Part shown: positions 50,003 through 58,536 of the stretch, in pieces
How positions within the stretch are numbered: position 1 is the stretch's first letter
Layout: each line of letters starts with the position of its first letter
From: CADEDH01 sp965216205
Lineage (GTDB): Bacteria; Actinomycetota; Acidimicrobiia; Acidimicrobiales; SZUA-35
Direction: 5' to 3'
DNA length: 64,000 nt
Assembly (NCBI GenBank): GCA_965216205.1
Contig: OZ244139.1
Location: 6,076,001 to 6,140,000 of the forward strand
The notes under the pieces: model-generated
Database searches by the model: none
What the model was told of the DNA's origin: nothing
What the model saw: only the letters and a program-made list of their open reading frames with translations
Made by a program: the position numbers and the translations under genes

Positions 50003-50880
50003 CGTGTCAGCCCCTCGAAGACGTCGGACAGCGACGGCAGGTCGAACGAGAACGCGGTCAGGGTGCCCGAGCAGCGGGCGACGTCGAGCAGCTCGTGGAG
50101 CCGGTCGGGGCCGGTGAGGGTCACGCCGCCGCTGCGGGTACCGGTAGCGGTCACGCCCGCCTGGTTCAGCGATGACCAGTCGGGCGAGCGATCGAACGAC
50201 ATGGTCAGCACCTGATGGCCGGGCCCCCGGCGGACCTCGACCACCGTTCCGGTGGCCCGGATCGTGCCCCGGTCGATGATGACGACCTCGTCGCACAGAC
50301 CTTCGATCAGATCCAGCTGGTGGGACGAGAACAGCACGGCACGGCCGTCGTTCGCCAGGGCCCGGAGCCGTTCGCTGAGCAGCCGGACGGCGCTCGGGTC
50401 GAGCCCGTTGAACGGTTCGTCGAGCACGCACAGGTCGGGGTCGTGGGCGAGGGCGGTGGCCAGCTGGACCCGCTGCTGGTTGCCGTGGCTGAGCGCCTCG
50501 AGCTTGTCGTCCAGCCGGTCGCCGAGCCCGAGCTGTTCGAGCAGATCCGAGGCTGCAGTGTCGGCGGTCGACCGGTCCAGTCCCTTGAGCTGGGCGAACC
50601 ACGAGACCTGCTCCCGTACCCGCATCTTGCGGTACAGGCCCCGCTGCTCGGGCATGAACCCGAAACGGGTCATGACCCCTTCGTCGACCGGTTCGGCCCG
50701 CCAGCGGATCACGCCATCATCCAGGTTGACCAGTCCGAAGATCGACCGCATGGTGGTCGACTTCCCGGCACCGTTCCGACCGAGGAAGCCGGTGATCCGA
50801 CCGGGCCGGACGGTGAACGACACGTCGTCGAGGGCCTCGATCTCACCGAACCGCTTCCGGAGTCCCTGCAACTCGAGCAT
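49999..50880 (-). CDS. ABC transporter ATP-binding protein (NatA-like)
   Basis: A 293-residue ATPase. It has Walker A GRNGAGKST, Q-loop MPEQRGLY, signature LSHGNQQRVQLATAL, Walker B LCVLDEPFNGLDP and switch His in FSSHQLD. It drives the permease encoded next with overlapping start/stop. ATG 50880 gives the usual MLELQGLRKRFG opening; an in-frame ATG at 50937 would add 19 polar residues. A NarL-type two-component system is divergent and probably controls the pair. Confidence 0.93.
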   Translation of the reverse strand: MLELQGLRKRFGEIEALDDVSFTVRPGRITGFLGRNGAGKSTTMRSIFGLVNLDDGVIRWRAEPVDEGVMTRFGFMPEQRGLYRKMRVREQVSWFAQLKGLDRSTADTAASDLLEQLGLGDRLDDKLEALSHGNQQRVQLATALAHDPDLCVLDEPFNGLDPSAVRLLSERLRALANDGRAVLFSSHQLDLIEGLCDEVVIIDRGTIRATGTVVEVRRGPGHQVLTMSFDRSPDWSSLNQAGVTATGTRSGGVTLTGPDRLHELLDVARCSGTLTAFSFDLPSLSDVFEGLTR

Positions 50881-50986
50881 GACCGCAGTCTCGCCGGCGT
50901 CAGCGTCGTGCGGATCCCCCCGACGGCTGAACGACATCCACCACCCGACGGAGGTGCCCCGATCGCCGCTCCACTAGGTTGACCCC

Positions 50987-52258
50987 ATGGACCGACGGTG
51001 GCTTCGACGGGTTGCGCCACCGCTGCTCGACTGGCTGCTCGCCTTCGGCCTCGTGGCGATGGGTGTCACCCTCGCGGTCGGCAACAGCAGGTTCCTGGCC
51101 GAGCTCGTCGACGACCTCGACCCACCGAGCGACCTGGTCATCGCCGCGTCGGTGGCCGTCGCCGTCGCGCCGGTGGCCTTTCGTCGCGTGTTCCCCCTCG
51201 GCTCGCTCCTCGCCATCACCGTCGGGATGTTGTTGATGGCGGTCTACGGGGTGATCGAGATCACCGCCACCAACGTTGCGTCGTTCGTCGGCCTGGTGTC
51301 GGCGGGGATCTACGGGCGCGCCGCCTACCGCGACTGGACCCGGGGTCTGTTCGCGGTCGCCATCCTGCTGCTGTTCGTGGCGTTGTTCATCAGCCGGAGC
51401 GGCTTCAACTCCGCCCACATCTCACCCCGGCTCATGGTGGCCGTCGCCGGCGCCGAGTTCGCGGCCAACGCCGGCTTCGTTGCTCTCGGCTGGTATCTCG
51501 GCGACCTCGAGCGGCGCCGGCGGGCGATGGCGGGCGAGCTGGCCGAGCGCAACACCGAACTGGCGTCGGCCCTGGCCACCGTCGACGCCCAGGCAGGAAA
51601 TGAGGAACGGCTGGCGATCGCCCGCGAGGTCCATGACATCGTCGGTCACACCGTCAGCCTGCTCGGGGTGCAGGCAGCGGCGGCCCGCCGCCAGATCACG
51701 CGCGACACGGATGGCGCCGAGGCGATGCTGTTGACGATGGAGGAGCAGAGCCGCCGGTCCGTCGACGAGATCCGAAGCCTCATCGCCGTGCTCCGCGGCC
51801 CGGCTGGCGACGGCGACGAGGCCCGGGCGACGCCGACTCCGTCGATCGACCAGCTCGACGACCTGATCGAGGACGTCCGGGGATCCGGAACCGAGGTGAC
51901 CTACCGCCGGGCCGGCACCCTCCCCGACGCCACCGGGCTCGGACTGTCGATCTACCGGGTCGTGCAGGAGGCGCTGTCGAACGCCATCCGCCACGGCGAC
52001 GGCGATGTCGAGGTCGTCGTCACCGGCGACGACGCGGACGTCCGGGTGTTCGTGTCCAACCGGTTGTCACGGGAGGACCGGGTGAACGGTCGACGGCCAC
52101 GAGCGGGTTCGGGGTTGGCCGGCATGCGGGAGCGGGTTGCGCTCCACGGCGGGACGCTCGTCGCCGATCGCCGAGCCGACGGGCGCTACGAGGTGCAGGC
52201 CGTCTTCCCGGTCGGCTCGCCGCGCCCGGCCGACGCGGTGGGGGCGGAGGTCCGATGA
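50987..52258 (+). CDS. NarL-type sensor histidine kinase
   Basis: A 423-residue membrane kinase with about six hydrophobic segments in residues 1-180. The phospho-acceptor is His216 in REVHDIVGHTVSLLGVQ, followed by the ATPase (VQEALSNAIRHGDG, GSGLAGMRERVALHGG). TAGGTT at 50975-50980 lies at -12 to -7 of ATG 50987, indicating a leaderless message. The stop overlaps the response regulator start (ATGA). It faces the ABC exporter genes. Confidence 0.92.
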   Translation: MDRRWLRRVAPPLLDWLLAFGLVAMGVTLAVGNSRFLAELVDDLDPPSDLVIAASVAVAVAPVAFRRVFPLGSLLAITVGMLLMAVYGVIEITATNVASFVGLVSAGIYGRAAYRDWTRGLFAVAILLLFVALFISRSGFNSAHISPRLMVAVAGAEFAANAGFVALGWYLGDLERRRRAMAGELAERNTELASALATVDAQAGNEERLAIAREVHDIVGHTVSLLGVQAAAARRQITRDTDGAEAMLLTMEEQSRRSVDEIRSLIAVLRGPAGDGDEARATPTPSIDQLDDLIEDVRGSGTEVTYRRAGTLPDATGLGLSIYRVVQEALSNAIRHGDGDVEVVVTGDDADVRVFVSNRLSREDRVNGRRPRAGSGLAGMRERVALHGGTLVADRRADGRYEVQAVFPVGSPRPADAVGAEVR

Positions 52259-52941
52259 TCCGGGTGATGCTCGTCGATGACCAGGAGATGGTCCGTGCCG
52301 GGTTCCGGGTGCTACTCGAGGTCGAGGACGACATCACGGTGGTGGCCGAGGCCGGCGACGGCGCCGAGGCGGTCCGTCTGGTGCAGGCGGCCCGGCCCGA
52401 CATCGTTCTCATGGACGTGCAGATGCCACGGATGGACGGGCTGGAAGCCACCCGCCAGATCCTTGCCGCCACCGACGAAGCGGCGGCCGCGGCGACATCG
52501 CCAGGCCATCCGAAGGTGGTGATGCTGACCACCTTCGAGGAGGACGACTACATCTTCGAGGCGCTCCGACTGGGGGCCAGCGGGTTTCTCCTCAAGAACG
52601 CCCCAGCCGACGATCTCGTCGACGCCATCCGGGTGGTGGCGGCCGGGGATGCCCTCCTCGGCCCTTCGGTCACCCGAAGGGTGATCGGATCGTTCGCGGC
52701 GGGGTCGGAGCGCCGGCGAGGGCAGGGCGACCCCGACCTGTTGGCGAGCCTCACCGACCGGGAGCGCGAGGTGCTGCAGTTGCTGGCGCGGGGCATGACC
52801 AACGGCGAGATCGCCAGCTCCCTGTTCCTGGGCGAGGCCACGATCAAGACCCACGTCTCGAACCTGCTGGCCAAGCTGCAGCTACGGGACCGCCTCCAGG
52901 CGGTCGTCTTCGCCTATGAGAACGACCTGGTGGCCCGCTGA
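52255..52941 (+). CDS. NarL/LuxR-type response regulator
   Basis: A 228-residue regulator. Receiver: VMLVDDQEMVRAGFR, Asp54 in VLMDVQMPR, Lys in FLLKNAPADD. C-terminal LuxR domain: LTDREREVLQLLARGMTNGE, then EATIKTHVSNLLAKLQ. Start ATG 52255 overlaps the kinase stop. An Ala-rich insertion (AATDEAAAAATS) sits in the receiver near residue 77. It probably controls the ABC exporter encoded divergently. Confidence 0.93.
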   Translation: MIRVMLVDDQEMVRAGFRVLLEVEDDITVVAEAGDGAEAVRLVQAARPDIVLMDVQMPRMDGLEATRQILAATDEAAAAATSPGHPKVVMLTTFEEDDYIFEALRLGASGFLLKNAPADDLVDAIRVVAAGDALLGPSVTRRVIGSFAAGSERRRGQGDPDLLASLTDREREVLQLLARGMTNGEIASSLFLGEATIKTHVSNLLAKLQLRDRLQAVVFAYENDLVAR

Positions 52942-52985
52942 CCCAGTCCACCACGCCGTGAACCGGGCATTGCCGGCGAGCAGGG

Positions 52986-53804
52986 TCATCCGTCCAGGCG
53001 CCCGATGACCATCGTCACCTCGTTGACCAGCCGGTAGCTACCGTCGTCGGCCCGGAAGGGAGCGATCGCCTCGAGCGCCCGTCGGCGGAGCTCGGCCTCG
53101 CCGACCGCTTCGAGCGACGGAATGACCACGCCGGGGGACCGGAGGATCCGCCACACCTCGTCGTCGTCCCTGGCCTCGATGACGGCCGAGGCGGCGCTGC
53201 GCTCGACCACCCGGAAGCCGGCTGCGTCGAACATGGTCTCCGCCACCCCCGGGGTGCCGATGCTGGCGAGCGACATCAGCTCCTCGGCCGCGCCCTCGGC
53301 GGTGGTGCCCAGCACGATGAAGAAGTCGCGGAGGTCGAGGGCCTTGCCCGGTCCCCAGAACGTCACGGCCAGCGAGCCGCCGGGCCGCAGGACCCGGGCC
53401 GCCTCGGCCACCGCCGCATCGCACCCGCCCCAGATGCCGTTGAACGACGTCACCGCGTCGAAGGTGTGGTCTGGCCACGGCAGGTCGAACATCGAGCCGA
53501 CCACAAGCTCGCTCGTCGGGGCCCGGCGACCGGCGATCTCGATCAGCCCGGCGGAGGCGTCGATCCCGGCGGTCGTGGCGCCGAGCCGCTCGGCCAGACC
53601 GAGGGCGTAGCCCGATCCGCAGGCCATGTCGAGCAGGGTCCGGCCCGATCCGATGCGGAGCCGGCCGAACACGTGCTCGACAGCGTCACGGTTGTAAGGC
53701 TCGAAGCCGTAGGCCCAGTCGATCGCGGCGTGGGCCCACGCCTCGCCGGCGATCTCCCAGTCGGCCCGCTCGGTGGTGGGCGTGGTGTTGGTCTTGCTGG
53801 TCAT
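52986..53804 (-). CDS. SAM-dependent methyltransferase (class I)
   Basis: A 272-residue enzyme. The SAM-binding motif I is LLDMACGSGYALGLAERLG, motif II is AGIDAS, the post-motif block is FDAVTSFNGIWGG and motif III is VLRPGGSLAVTFWG. The N-terminal WAHAAIDWAYGFEPYNRDAVE is typical of small-molecule methyltransferases. It lies downstream of the FMO-like gene in the same direction, with 97 bases between them; the two may act on the same small molecule, which is inference. Confidence 0.88.
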   Translation of the reverse strand: MTSKTNTTPTTERADWEIAGEAWAHAAIDWAYGFEPYNRDAVEHVFGRLRIGSGRTLLDMACGSGYALGLAERLGATTAGIDASAGLIEIAGRRAPTSELVVGSMFDLPWPDHTFDAVTSFNGIWGGCDAAVAEAARVLRPGGSLAVTFWGPGKALDLRDFFIVLGTTAEGAAEELMSLASIGTPGVAETMFDAAGFRVVERSAASAVIEARDDDEVWRILRSPGVVIPSLEAVGEAELRRRALEAIAPFRADDGSYRLVNEVTMVIGRLDG

Positions 53805-53812
53805 CGTCGGTC

Positions 53813-53899
53813 ACTCCTTGTGCTGATGGGTTGTGTGCTGGTCGGTGTGTGCTGGTGGATGTGTGGTGAAGGATGTGGGCTGGCGGGTGTGTGTAGGCG
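53813..53899. repeat. GTGTG-rich tract between two genes
   Basis: The spacer between the flavoprotein stop and the methyltransferase start is a degenerate run of TGTGTG and GCTGGT/GATGTG words, unlike neighbouring sequence. It may be a decayed short tandem repeat. I see no stem or gene in it. Confidence 0.4.
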
Positions 53900-53901
53900 T
53901 C

Positions 53902-55179
53902 TCAGCGGGCGCCGAGAGCGATCGCATCGAGGTGTCCGGCGAGGTGGGTCGACAGCTCGGCGGCATCGATGCCCACACCGTCGATGAAGCTCGACTTGCG
54001 CCGCCGGGTGAACGGAAGCCCCACGACGTAGAAGCCGGGGTGGGGGAGCACGCCCCCGTCGTGGATGAGGGCGCCCTTCCGGTCGAGGAACGCCGCTGGC
54101 AACCACGGGTACCGCGGTCGGAACCCGGTCGCCCAGATCACCGTGCCGACGCCGCCGAGATCCATGGTGGTCACGTCGGTCGGTATCCGGGTCGGCTCCG
54201 GCCGCTCGGGCGGGGCCAGCTCGGTGTCGAGGCCGGCGGTGGTGGCGTGCTCGTCGAAGCTGTCGAGTAGGCGGCGGAGTCGGAGATCGGCGGTGGTGGC
54301 GAGGTTGGCCAGGGAGCCGGAGAAGAGGGCCGTGCTCCCGTTGACCCCGGCCAGCCGGCCGACGATCTGTACCCCGTTGCCGTGCATCGTGTTCAGATCG
54401 ATGTCGCGACGCTCCGGGGAGCCCACGAGCTGGAGCGAGGGAGCCCGCCGAGCCTTGGCGATGTCCTCCACCTGGTCGAACCGCTCGTCGAGGAGACCGA
54501 CGGTGTCCATCCACCAGTGGATGTCCATCCCCCGGTAGGTGCGGGGCAGGCGGACGTGGTCGCCGACCGCCAACGTGACGTCGCGGCCAGCTCGGGCGAG
54601 CTCGTCGGCGATCTGGGCGCCGGAGGCCGAGGCGCCCACTACGAGCACCCGACCGTCGTCGATCCCGTCGGGATTGCGGTAGTGGATCGCCGCGAGGCGG
54701 CGGATGGTCGACGGCAGCTCGTCGGCCACCGCCGGGATCCGGGGGTCCGAGCAGGCGCCGGAAGCGATGACCACCGCCCGGCAGTCGACGACGCCGGCGT
54801 CGGTGGCCACGCGATGGACCCCACCGGGTCCGGCGGCCGGTTCGATCGACGTCACCGTCGTCTCCTCGACGACCGGCGCCTCTGTCCGGGCCCGGTACCG
54901 GTCGAGGAAGGCGATGACGTCGGCCCCCGCCATGAACCCGTCGGGGTCGGCGCCGTCGTAGCGGTGGTCGGGGAGGCGGGTCATCCAGTTCGGGGTGAGG
55001 AGGCGGAGGGAGTCCCACCGCTCGGTCCGCCAGGAGTTGGCGACCCGTCCCCGTTCGAGGAGCACGTGATCGATCGAGCGGGCGGTCAGGTGGCGGCTCA
55101 TGGCGAGGCCCGCCTGACCGGCGCCGACGATGACCACCGTCGTCTGATGGGGGAGTTGCTGGCTGGTGGCCACGGTCAC
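53902..55179 (-). CDS. FAD-dependent monooxygenase/oxidoreductase (FMO-like)
   Basis: A 425-residue flavoprotein with two nucleotide-binding folds: FAD VVIVGAGQAGLAMSRHL near residue 15, and NADP(H) RVLVVGASASGAQIADELAR near 170. The segment TVIWATGFRPRYPWL is the usual ATG motif, and the N-terminal half contains RTERWDSLRLLTPNW as in FMO/trimethylamine and indole-acetate-type enzymes. AAGGAG lies 6 bases before GTG 55179; ATG 55209 is an alternative without a ribosome-binding site. Confidence 0.9.
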   Translation of the reverse strand: MTVATSQQLPHQTTVVIVGAGQAGLAMSRHLTARSIDHVLLERGRVANSWRTERWDSLRLLTPNWMTRLPDHRYDGADPDGFMAGADVIAFLDRYRARTEAPVVEETTVTSIEPAAGPGGVHRVATDAGVVDCRAVVIASGACSDPRIPAVADELPSTIRRLAAIHYRNPDGIDDGRVLVVGASASGAQIADELARAGRDVTLAVGDHVRLPRTYRGMDIHWWMDTVGLLDERFDQVEDIAKARRAPSLQLVGSPERRDIDLNTMHGNGVQIVGRLAGVNGSTALFSGSLANLATTADLRLRRLLDSFDEHATTAGLDTELAPPERPEPTRIPTDVTTMDLGGVGTVIWATGFRPRYPWLPAAFLDRKGALIHDGGVLPHPGFYVVGLPFTRRRKSSFIDGVGIDAAELSTHLAGHLDAIALGAR

Positions 55180-55409
55180 GGCTGCTCCTTGGTTCGATGG
55201 GGTCCACACCGCTTCGTCGTGGACACGTCCAGCATCGAACGGGCGGAGCCCCCGTACTTGGAGATGGTCGGGAGATGTCGTGGAGGTCGCCGACCGGACC
55301 GAGGCGGTAATCGCGTAATCATCGACCCGCGATGCGCTGAGCTGGGAGTACAGATCGTCATGGCGTCGCGATACCCTGGCTTTATGCCCTGGTGACTAGC
55401 GTTGGGGTC

Positions 55410-55991
55410 ATGGCCGATCGGTCGACTTTCGAGCAGGACACGGGCCCCTACTGGCGCCCGCTGCTGTCCAAGGCGCAACGCCTCACCACCAGTGACGCCG
55501 AGGCGGAGGACCTCGTGCAGGAGACCTACCTCCGGGCATTCCGCAGCTACGGCACCTTCCGGGCCGGCACCAACCTCCGGGCCTGGCTGTTCCGTATCCT
55601 CACGAACGCCCACATCAACCGCTACCGGGCCCGCAAGCGTCGACCGGAGGAGACCGTCCTCGACGAGATGGAGGACGGCTCGCTCCACCGGCGGGCGACC
55701 GACGAGCCGTGGGGGCAGAGCGCCGAGGACGAACTGCTGGAGCAGCTCTCGGAATCCGAGGTGCTGTCCGCGGTCGAGTCGCTGGCTCCGGCCTACCGCC
55801 GGACGGTGCTGCTCGCCGACGTCGAGGGCTACAGCTACAAGGAGATCGCCGAGCGGCTCGACATACCGATCGGGACCGTGATGAGTCGCCTGCACCGGGG
55901 TCGCCGCATCCTGCGGGAGTCGCTCGAATCCTATGCCCGCGCCGCCGGGCTGCTCCCCGCCGGACCCGGCACGGGGCTGATGCCGCTGTGA
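55410..55991 (+). CDS. ECF-family RNA polymerase sigma factor (SigR/SigH-like)
   Basis: A 193-residue sigma-70 family factor. Region 2 is DLVQETYLRAFRSYGTF and LRAWLFRILTNAHINRYR; region 4 is LAPAYRRTVLLADVEGYSYKEIAERL, in parts, with GTVMSRLHRGRRILR. The sequence resembles SigR/SigH oxidative-stress factors, but no CxxC zinc anti-sigma gene follows. TAGCGT at 55397-55402 lies at -13 to -8 of ATG 55410, so the message is probably leaderless; a GTG at 55392 is unlikely. Confidence 0.92.
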   Translation: MADRSTFEQDTGPYWRPLLSKAQRLTTSDAEAEDLVQETYLRAFRSYGTFRAGTNLRAWLFRILTNAHINRYRARKRRPEETVLDEMEDGSLHRRATDEPWGQSAEDELLEQLSESEVLSAVESLAPAYRRTVLLADVEGYSYKEIAERLDIPIGTVMSRLHRGRRILRESLESYARAAGLLPAGPGTGLMPL

Positions 55992-56146
55992 ACGACGTGA
56001 ACGGGGACGCCGATACTTCGGTGTGTCGGATGGGGTCTGGGGGCGCCAGCCCCCAGCGAGAATCTGTGAACGAGCTCGCTGAGCAGGACGCTGCGGGTCG
56101 GGCGATGTGGCCCCTCGCACACCGTCGGATCATCCGGAAGCGCTGA
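55988..56146 (+). CDS. Small uncharacterised ORF overlapping the sigma factor stop
   Basis: A 52-residue frame from GTG 55988, overlapping the sigma factor stop as GTGA. Its sequence (VNDVNGDADTSVCRMGS...) has one Cys and a basic end, RRIIRKR, but no family I recognise; it lacks the HxxxCxxC motif of zinc anti-sigma factors. A hairpin lies inside it, which argues against coding. Treat as doubtful. Confidence 0.25.
   Translation: MNDVNGDADTSVCRMGSGGASPQRESVNELAEQDAAGRAMWPLAHRRIIRKR
56037..56056. terminator. 8-bp hairpin downstream of the sigma factor gene
   Basis: CTGGGGGC at 56037-56044 pairs with GCCCCCAG at 56049-56056 around a GCCA loop. It lies 46 bases after the sigma factor stop and may end its transcript. 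Confidence 0.5.
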
Positions 56147-56168
56147 GGGTGGCCTACACTTGCTGCTC

Positions 56169-56297
56169 ATGTTGGCCGTCGTTTGGCATTTCTGGATCGG
56201 CTTCTTCCTCGCGATCGGCGCGATCGCAACCGTGTTGGCGGTGGCGATCGGCTACATCGTGAAGGTCGAGATGCCGAGATATCCCAAGAAGCCGTAG
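56169..56297 (+). CDS. 42-residue single-pass membrane peptide
   Basis: A short frame from ATG 56169 encodes a 42-residue peptide: a Trp/His start (MLAVVWHFWIG), one hydrophobic helix (AIGAIATVLAVAIGYIV) and a basic tail ending PRYPKKP. TACACT at 56155-56160 stands at -14 to -9 of the ATG, suggesting a leaderless start. Its TAG stop overlaps the GTG of the next gene (TAGTG), a classic coupling arrangement. It could be an anchor or regulator for the metalloprotease that follows; no homologue is known to me. Confidence 0.6.
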   Translation: MLAVVWHFWIGFFLAIGAIATVLAVAIGYIVKVEMPRYPKKP

Positions 56298-57469
56298 TGG
56301 CGGCCGACGTCGACTGGGAGTTCGCTCGGTCGGTCGCGCAACGGGTATCCGGCGACGACACGTTCTTCGACAGCTACCATGCCGCCTCGCTCGGTGAGGA
56401 CCTGCTCGAGCTGACCGTGCAGGCCGAGGGCCTGGTGGAGGCGGAAACCGGGCTCGTCTCGGCCGCCGGCCCGGCGAGGGCGAAGGTCACCGACCGGCTG
56501 GGTTGGGTCGACGCCAACCTCGCGAGCTTCGAGCGGCTCATGCGGCCCCTGATCGGCCGGCTCAACGAGGCGGCCGACGACGATGCCACGACCGACGACG
56601 ACCCCGCCGCCGGCTCTGGGCAGGGCGACGACCTCGCCGCTCGCCTCGAGGCGTTCCTCGCCCCGGTCGGACGGGCGATGAGCACGGTCGGCAACACGGT
56701 CGGTCCGAAGGTGGCCGGCGCCGAGCTCGGGGTGCTCCTCGGGTGGATGTCGTCGCGGGTTCTCGGACAGTACGACCTGCTGATCGCCGAGGACGACCGG
56801 CCGACCGACCAGGACTGGGTCTACTACGTCGGCCCCAACATGTTGACCCTCGAGAAGCGCTACGGCTTCCCGCCCCAGGAGTTCCGGCTGTGGATCGCGG
56901 TCCACGAGTGCACCCACCGGGCGCAGTTCACCGGTGTTCCCTGGTTGCGACCCTACTTCCTGTCGCTCGTCAACGAGCTGCTCGATTCCGTCGAACCCGA
57001 TCCGAAGAAGTTCTTCGACGCCCTCAGCGACGCCGTGGCCGAAGCCCGCAGCGGCGAGGGGTCGCCCCTGAAGGATGGCGGCATCACCGCCCTGCTCAGC
57101 ACCCCCGAGCAGCGGGCCACGATGAAGAAGGTGTCGGGGCTCATGAGCCTGCTCGAGGGCCACGGCGACATCACGATGGACCGGGCCACGGTCGACCGCA
57201 TCCCCAGCCAGGCCCGGTTCGCCCGGGTCATGAGCCAGCGGCGCAAGAACGCCAGCCCGCTCACCAGGATCATCCAGCGGCTCACCGGCCTCGAAGCGAA
57301 GTTGGCGCAGTACGAGGAGGGTGAGAGCTTCGTCAGGGCGGTCGAGGCGGCGGGCGGGCGCGCACTGTTCGACACCGTGTGGTCCGAACCCGAGGCCCTC
57401 CCCTCGATCGACGAGATCCGTGAGCCGCAGCTCTGGATCGACCGGATCCGCACCCCAGCCGGTGCCTGA
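56297..57469 (+). CDS. DUF2342-type zinc-dependent metalloprotease
   Basis: A 390-residue protein of the actinobacterial zinc-metalloprotease/coenzyme F420-associated DUF2342 family. The zinc motif is VHECTHRAQF (His203-Glu-Cys-Thr-His207). Conserved flanks include FAPVGR-like LAPVGRAMSTVG, LGWMSSRVLGQYDLLI and YYVGPNMLTLEKRYGFP. There is no signal peptide, so it is probably cytoplasmic. GTG 56297 overlaps the stop of the membrane peptide; tilS follows with an 8-base overlap, a common pairing in this group. Confidence 0.88.
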   Translation: MAADVDWEFARSVAQRVSGDDTFFDSYHAASLGEDLLELTVQAEGLVEAETGLVSAAGPARAKVTDRLGWVDANLASFERLMRPLIGRLNEAADDDATTDDDPAAGSGQGDDLAARLEAFLAPVGRAMSTVGNTVGPKVAGAELGVLLGWMSSRVLGQYDLLIAEDDRPTDQDWVYYVGPNMLTLEKRYGFPPQEFRLWIAVHECTHRAQFTGVPWLRPYFLSLVNELLDSVEPDPKKFFDALSDAVAEARSGEGSPLKDGGITALLSTPEQRATMKKVSGLMSLLEGHGDITMDRATVDRIPSQARFARVMSQRRKNASPLTRIIQRLTGLEAKLAQYEEGESFVRAVEAAGGRALFDTVWSEPEALPSIDEIREPQLWIDRIRTPAGA

Positions 57470-58427
57470 GGACGAACCCGGCCCTCCGAACATCTCCGAC
57501 ACCGCCGTCACCCCACTCCTCGGGCGCTGCGCGTTCCCCCCGCCCGGAACGCCGGTCGTCTGCGCGGTCTCCGGCGGCGCCGATTCCCTCGCCCTGCTGG
57601 TGCTGGCGGTGGCCGCTGACCTCGACGTCACCGCGGTGCACGTCGATCACGGCCTCCGACCCGGTTCCGGCGACGAAGCCGCCGTGGTCGCAGCCGCCGC
57701 CGACCGGTTCGGTGCCGGGTTCCGGGCCGAGCGGGTCGACGTCGCCGCGGGGCCCGACCTCGAGCAGCGGGCCCGGCTGGCCCGCCGGGAGGTGCTGGGG
57801 CCCGACGCCCTGACCGGGCACACCGCCGACGACCAGGCCGAGACGCTGCTGATCAACCTGCTCCGCGGGTCGGGGCCGACCGGCCTGGCCGCCATGCGCC
57901 CCGGTCCTCCCCATCCCCTCCTCGGGCTCCGCCGGGCCGACACCGTGGCTCTGTGCACCACGCTCGCCCTCGACCCGGTCGACGACGAGAGCAACCGCGA
58001 TCCCCGCTTCGTTCGCAACCGGGTCCGTCTCGAACTGCTGCCCCTTCTGGCCGACATCGGGGGCCGCGATCCGGTTCCCCTCCTCTGCCGGACCGCCGAC
58101 CTCGCCCGCCGCCTCACAAACGACCTCGACGAGCTCGCCCGGGGGCTCGACCCCACCGACACCCGTCTCCTCCAGACCCAGCCCGAGGGGCTCGTCCGTG
58201 CTGCGCTCAGGCGGTGGCTGCGGGACGACCTCGGCCATCCGCCGTCGTCGGCCGAGCTCGACCGCGTCCTCGCCGTGGTCCGCCACGAGGCGACCGGTTG
58301 CGAGCTCCGGGGTCGACGCCGCCTCGTCCGGACCGACGGTGTCCTCCGGTTGATCGAGGCGGACAGCACCGGATCCGTGTCGCCGAGCGGCCCTGGGTCG
58401 ACCACCCAGCGGCGAGGTCTGGTGTGA
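57462..58427 (+). CDS. tilS: tRNA(Ile)-lysidine synthetase
   Basis: A 321-residue PP-loop ATPase that adds lysine to C34 of tRNA-Ile(CAU). The motif is CAVSGGADSLALLVLA, followed by AVHVDHGLRPGSGDE and TGHTADDQAETLLINLLRGSG; later DESNRDPRFVRNRVR is typical. GTG 57462 overlaps the metalloprotease stop. The protein is shorter than the E. coli enzyme, which has an extra C-terminal domain, but is normal for actinobacteria. The usual hpt and ftsH neighbours are absent. Confidence 0.93.
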   Translation: MPEDEPGPPNISDTAVTPLLGRCAFPPPGTPVVCAVSGGADSLALLVLAVAADLDVTAVHVDHGLRPGSGDEAAVVAAAADRFGAGFRAERVDVAAGPDLEQRARLARREVLGPDALTGHTADDQAETLLINLLRGSGPTGLAAMRPGPPHPLLGLRRADTVALCTTLALDPVDDESNRDPRFVRNRVRLELLPLLADIGGRDPVPLLCRTADLARRLTNDLDELARGLDPTDTRLLQTQPEGLVRAALRRWLRDDLGHPPSSAELDRVLAVVRHEATGCELRGRRRLVRTDGVLRLIEADSTGSVSPSGPGSTTQRRGLV

Positions 58428-58536
58428 CCGGACCCCTACGATGGGTCGGGTTGACAATGGGCTGGATCCGAGGCGATTCTCAGGCGCGACAGGCGGCGAC
58501 CGTACCCGCAGGCGTAACGCAGTCCAGGAGTGCATG

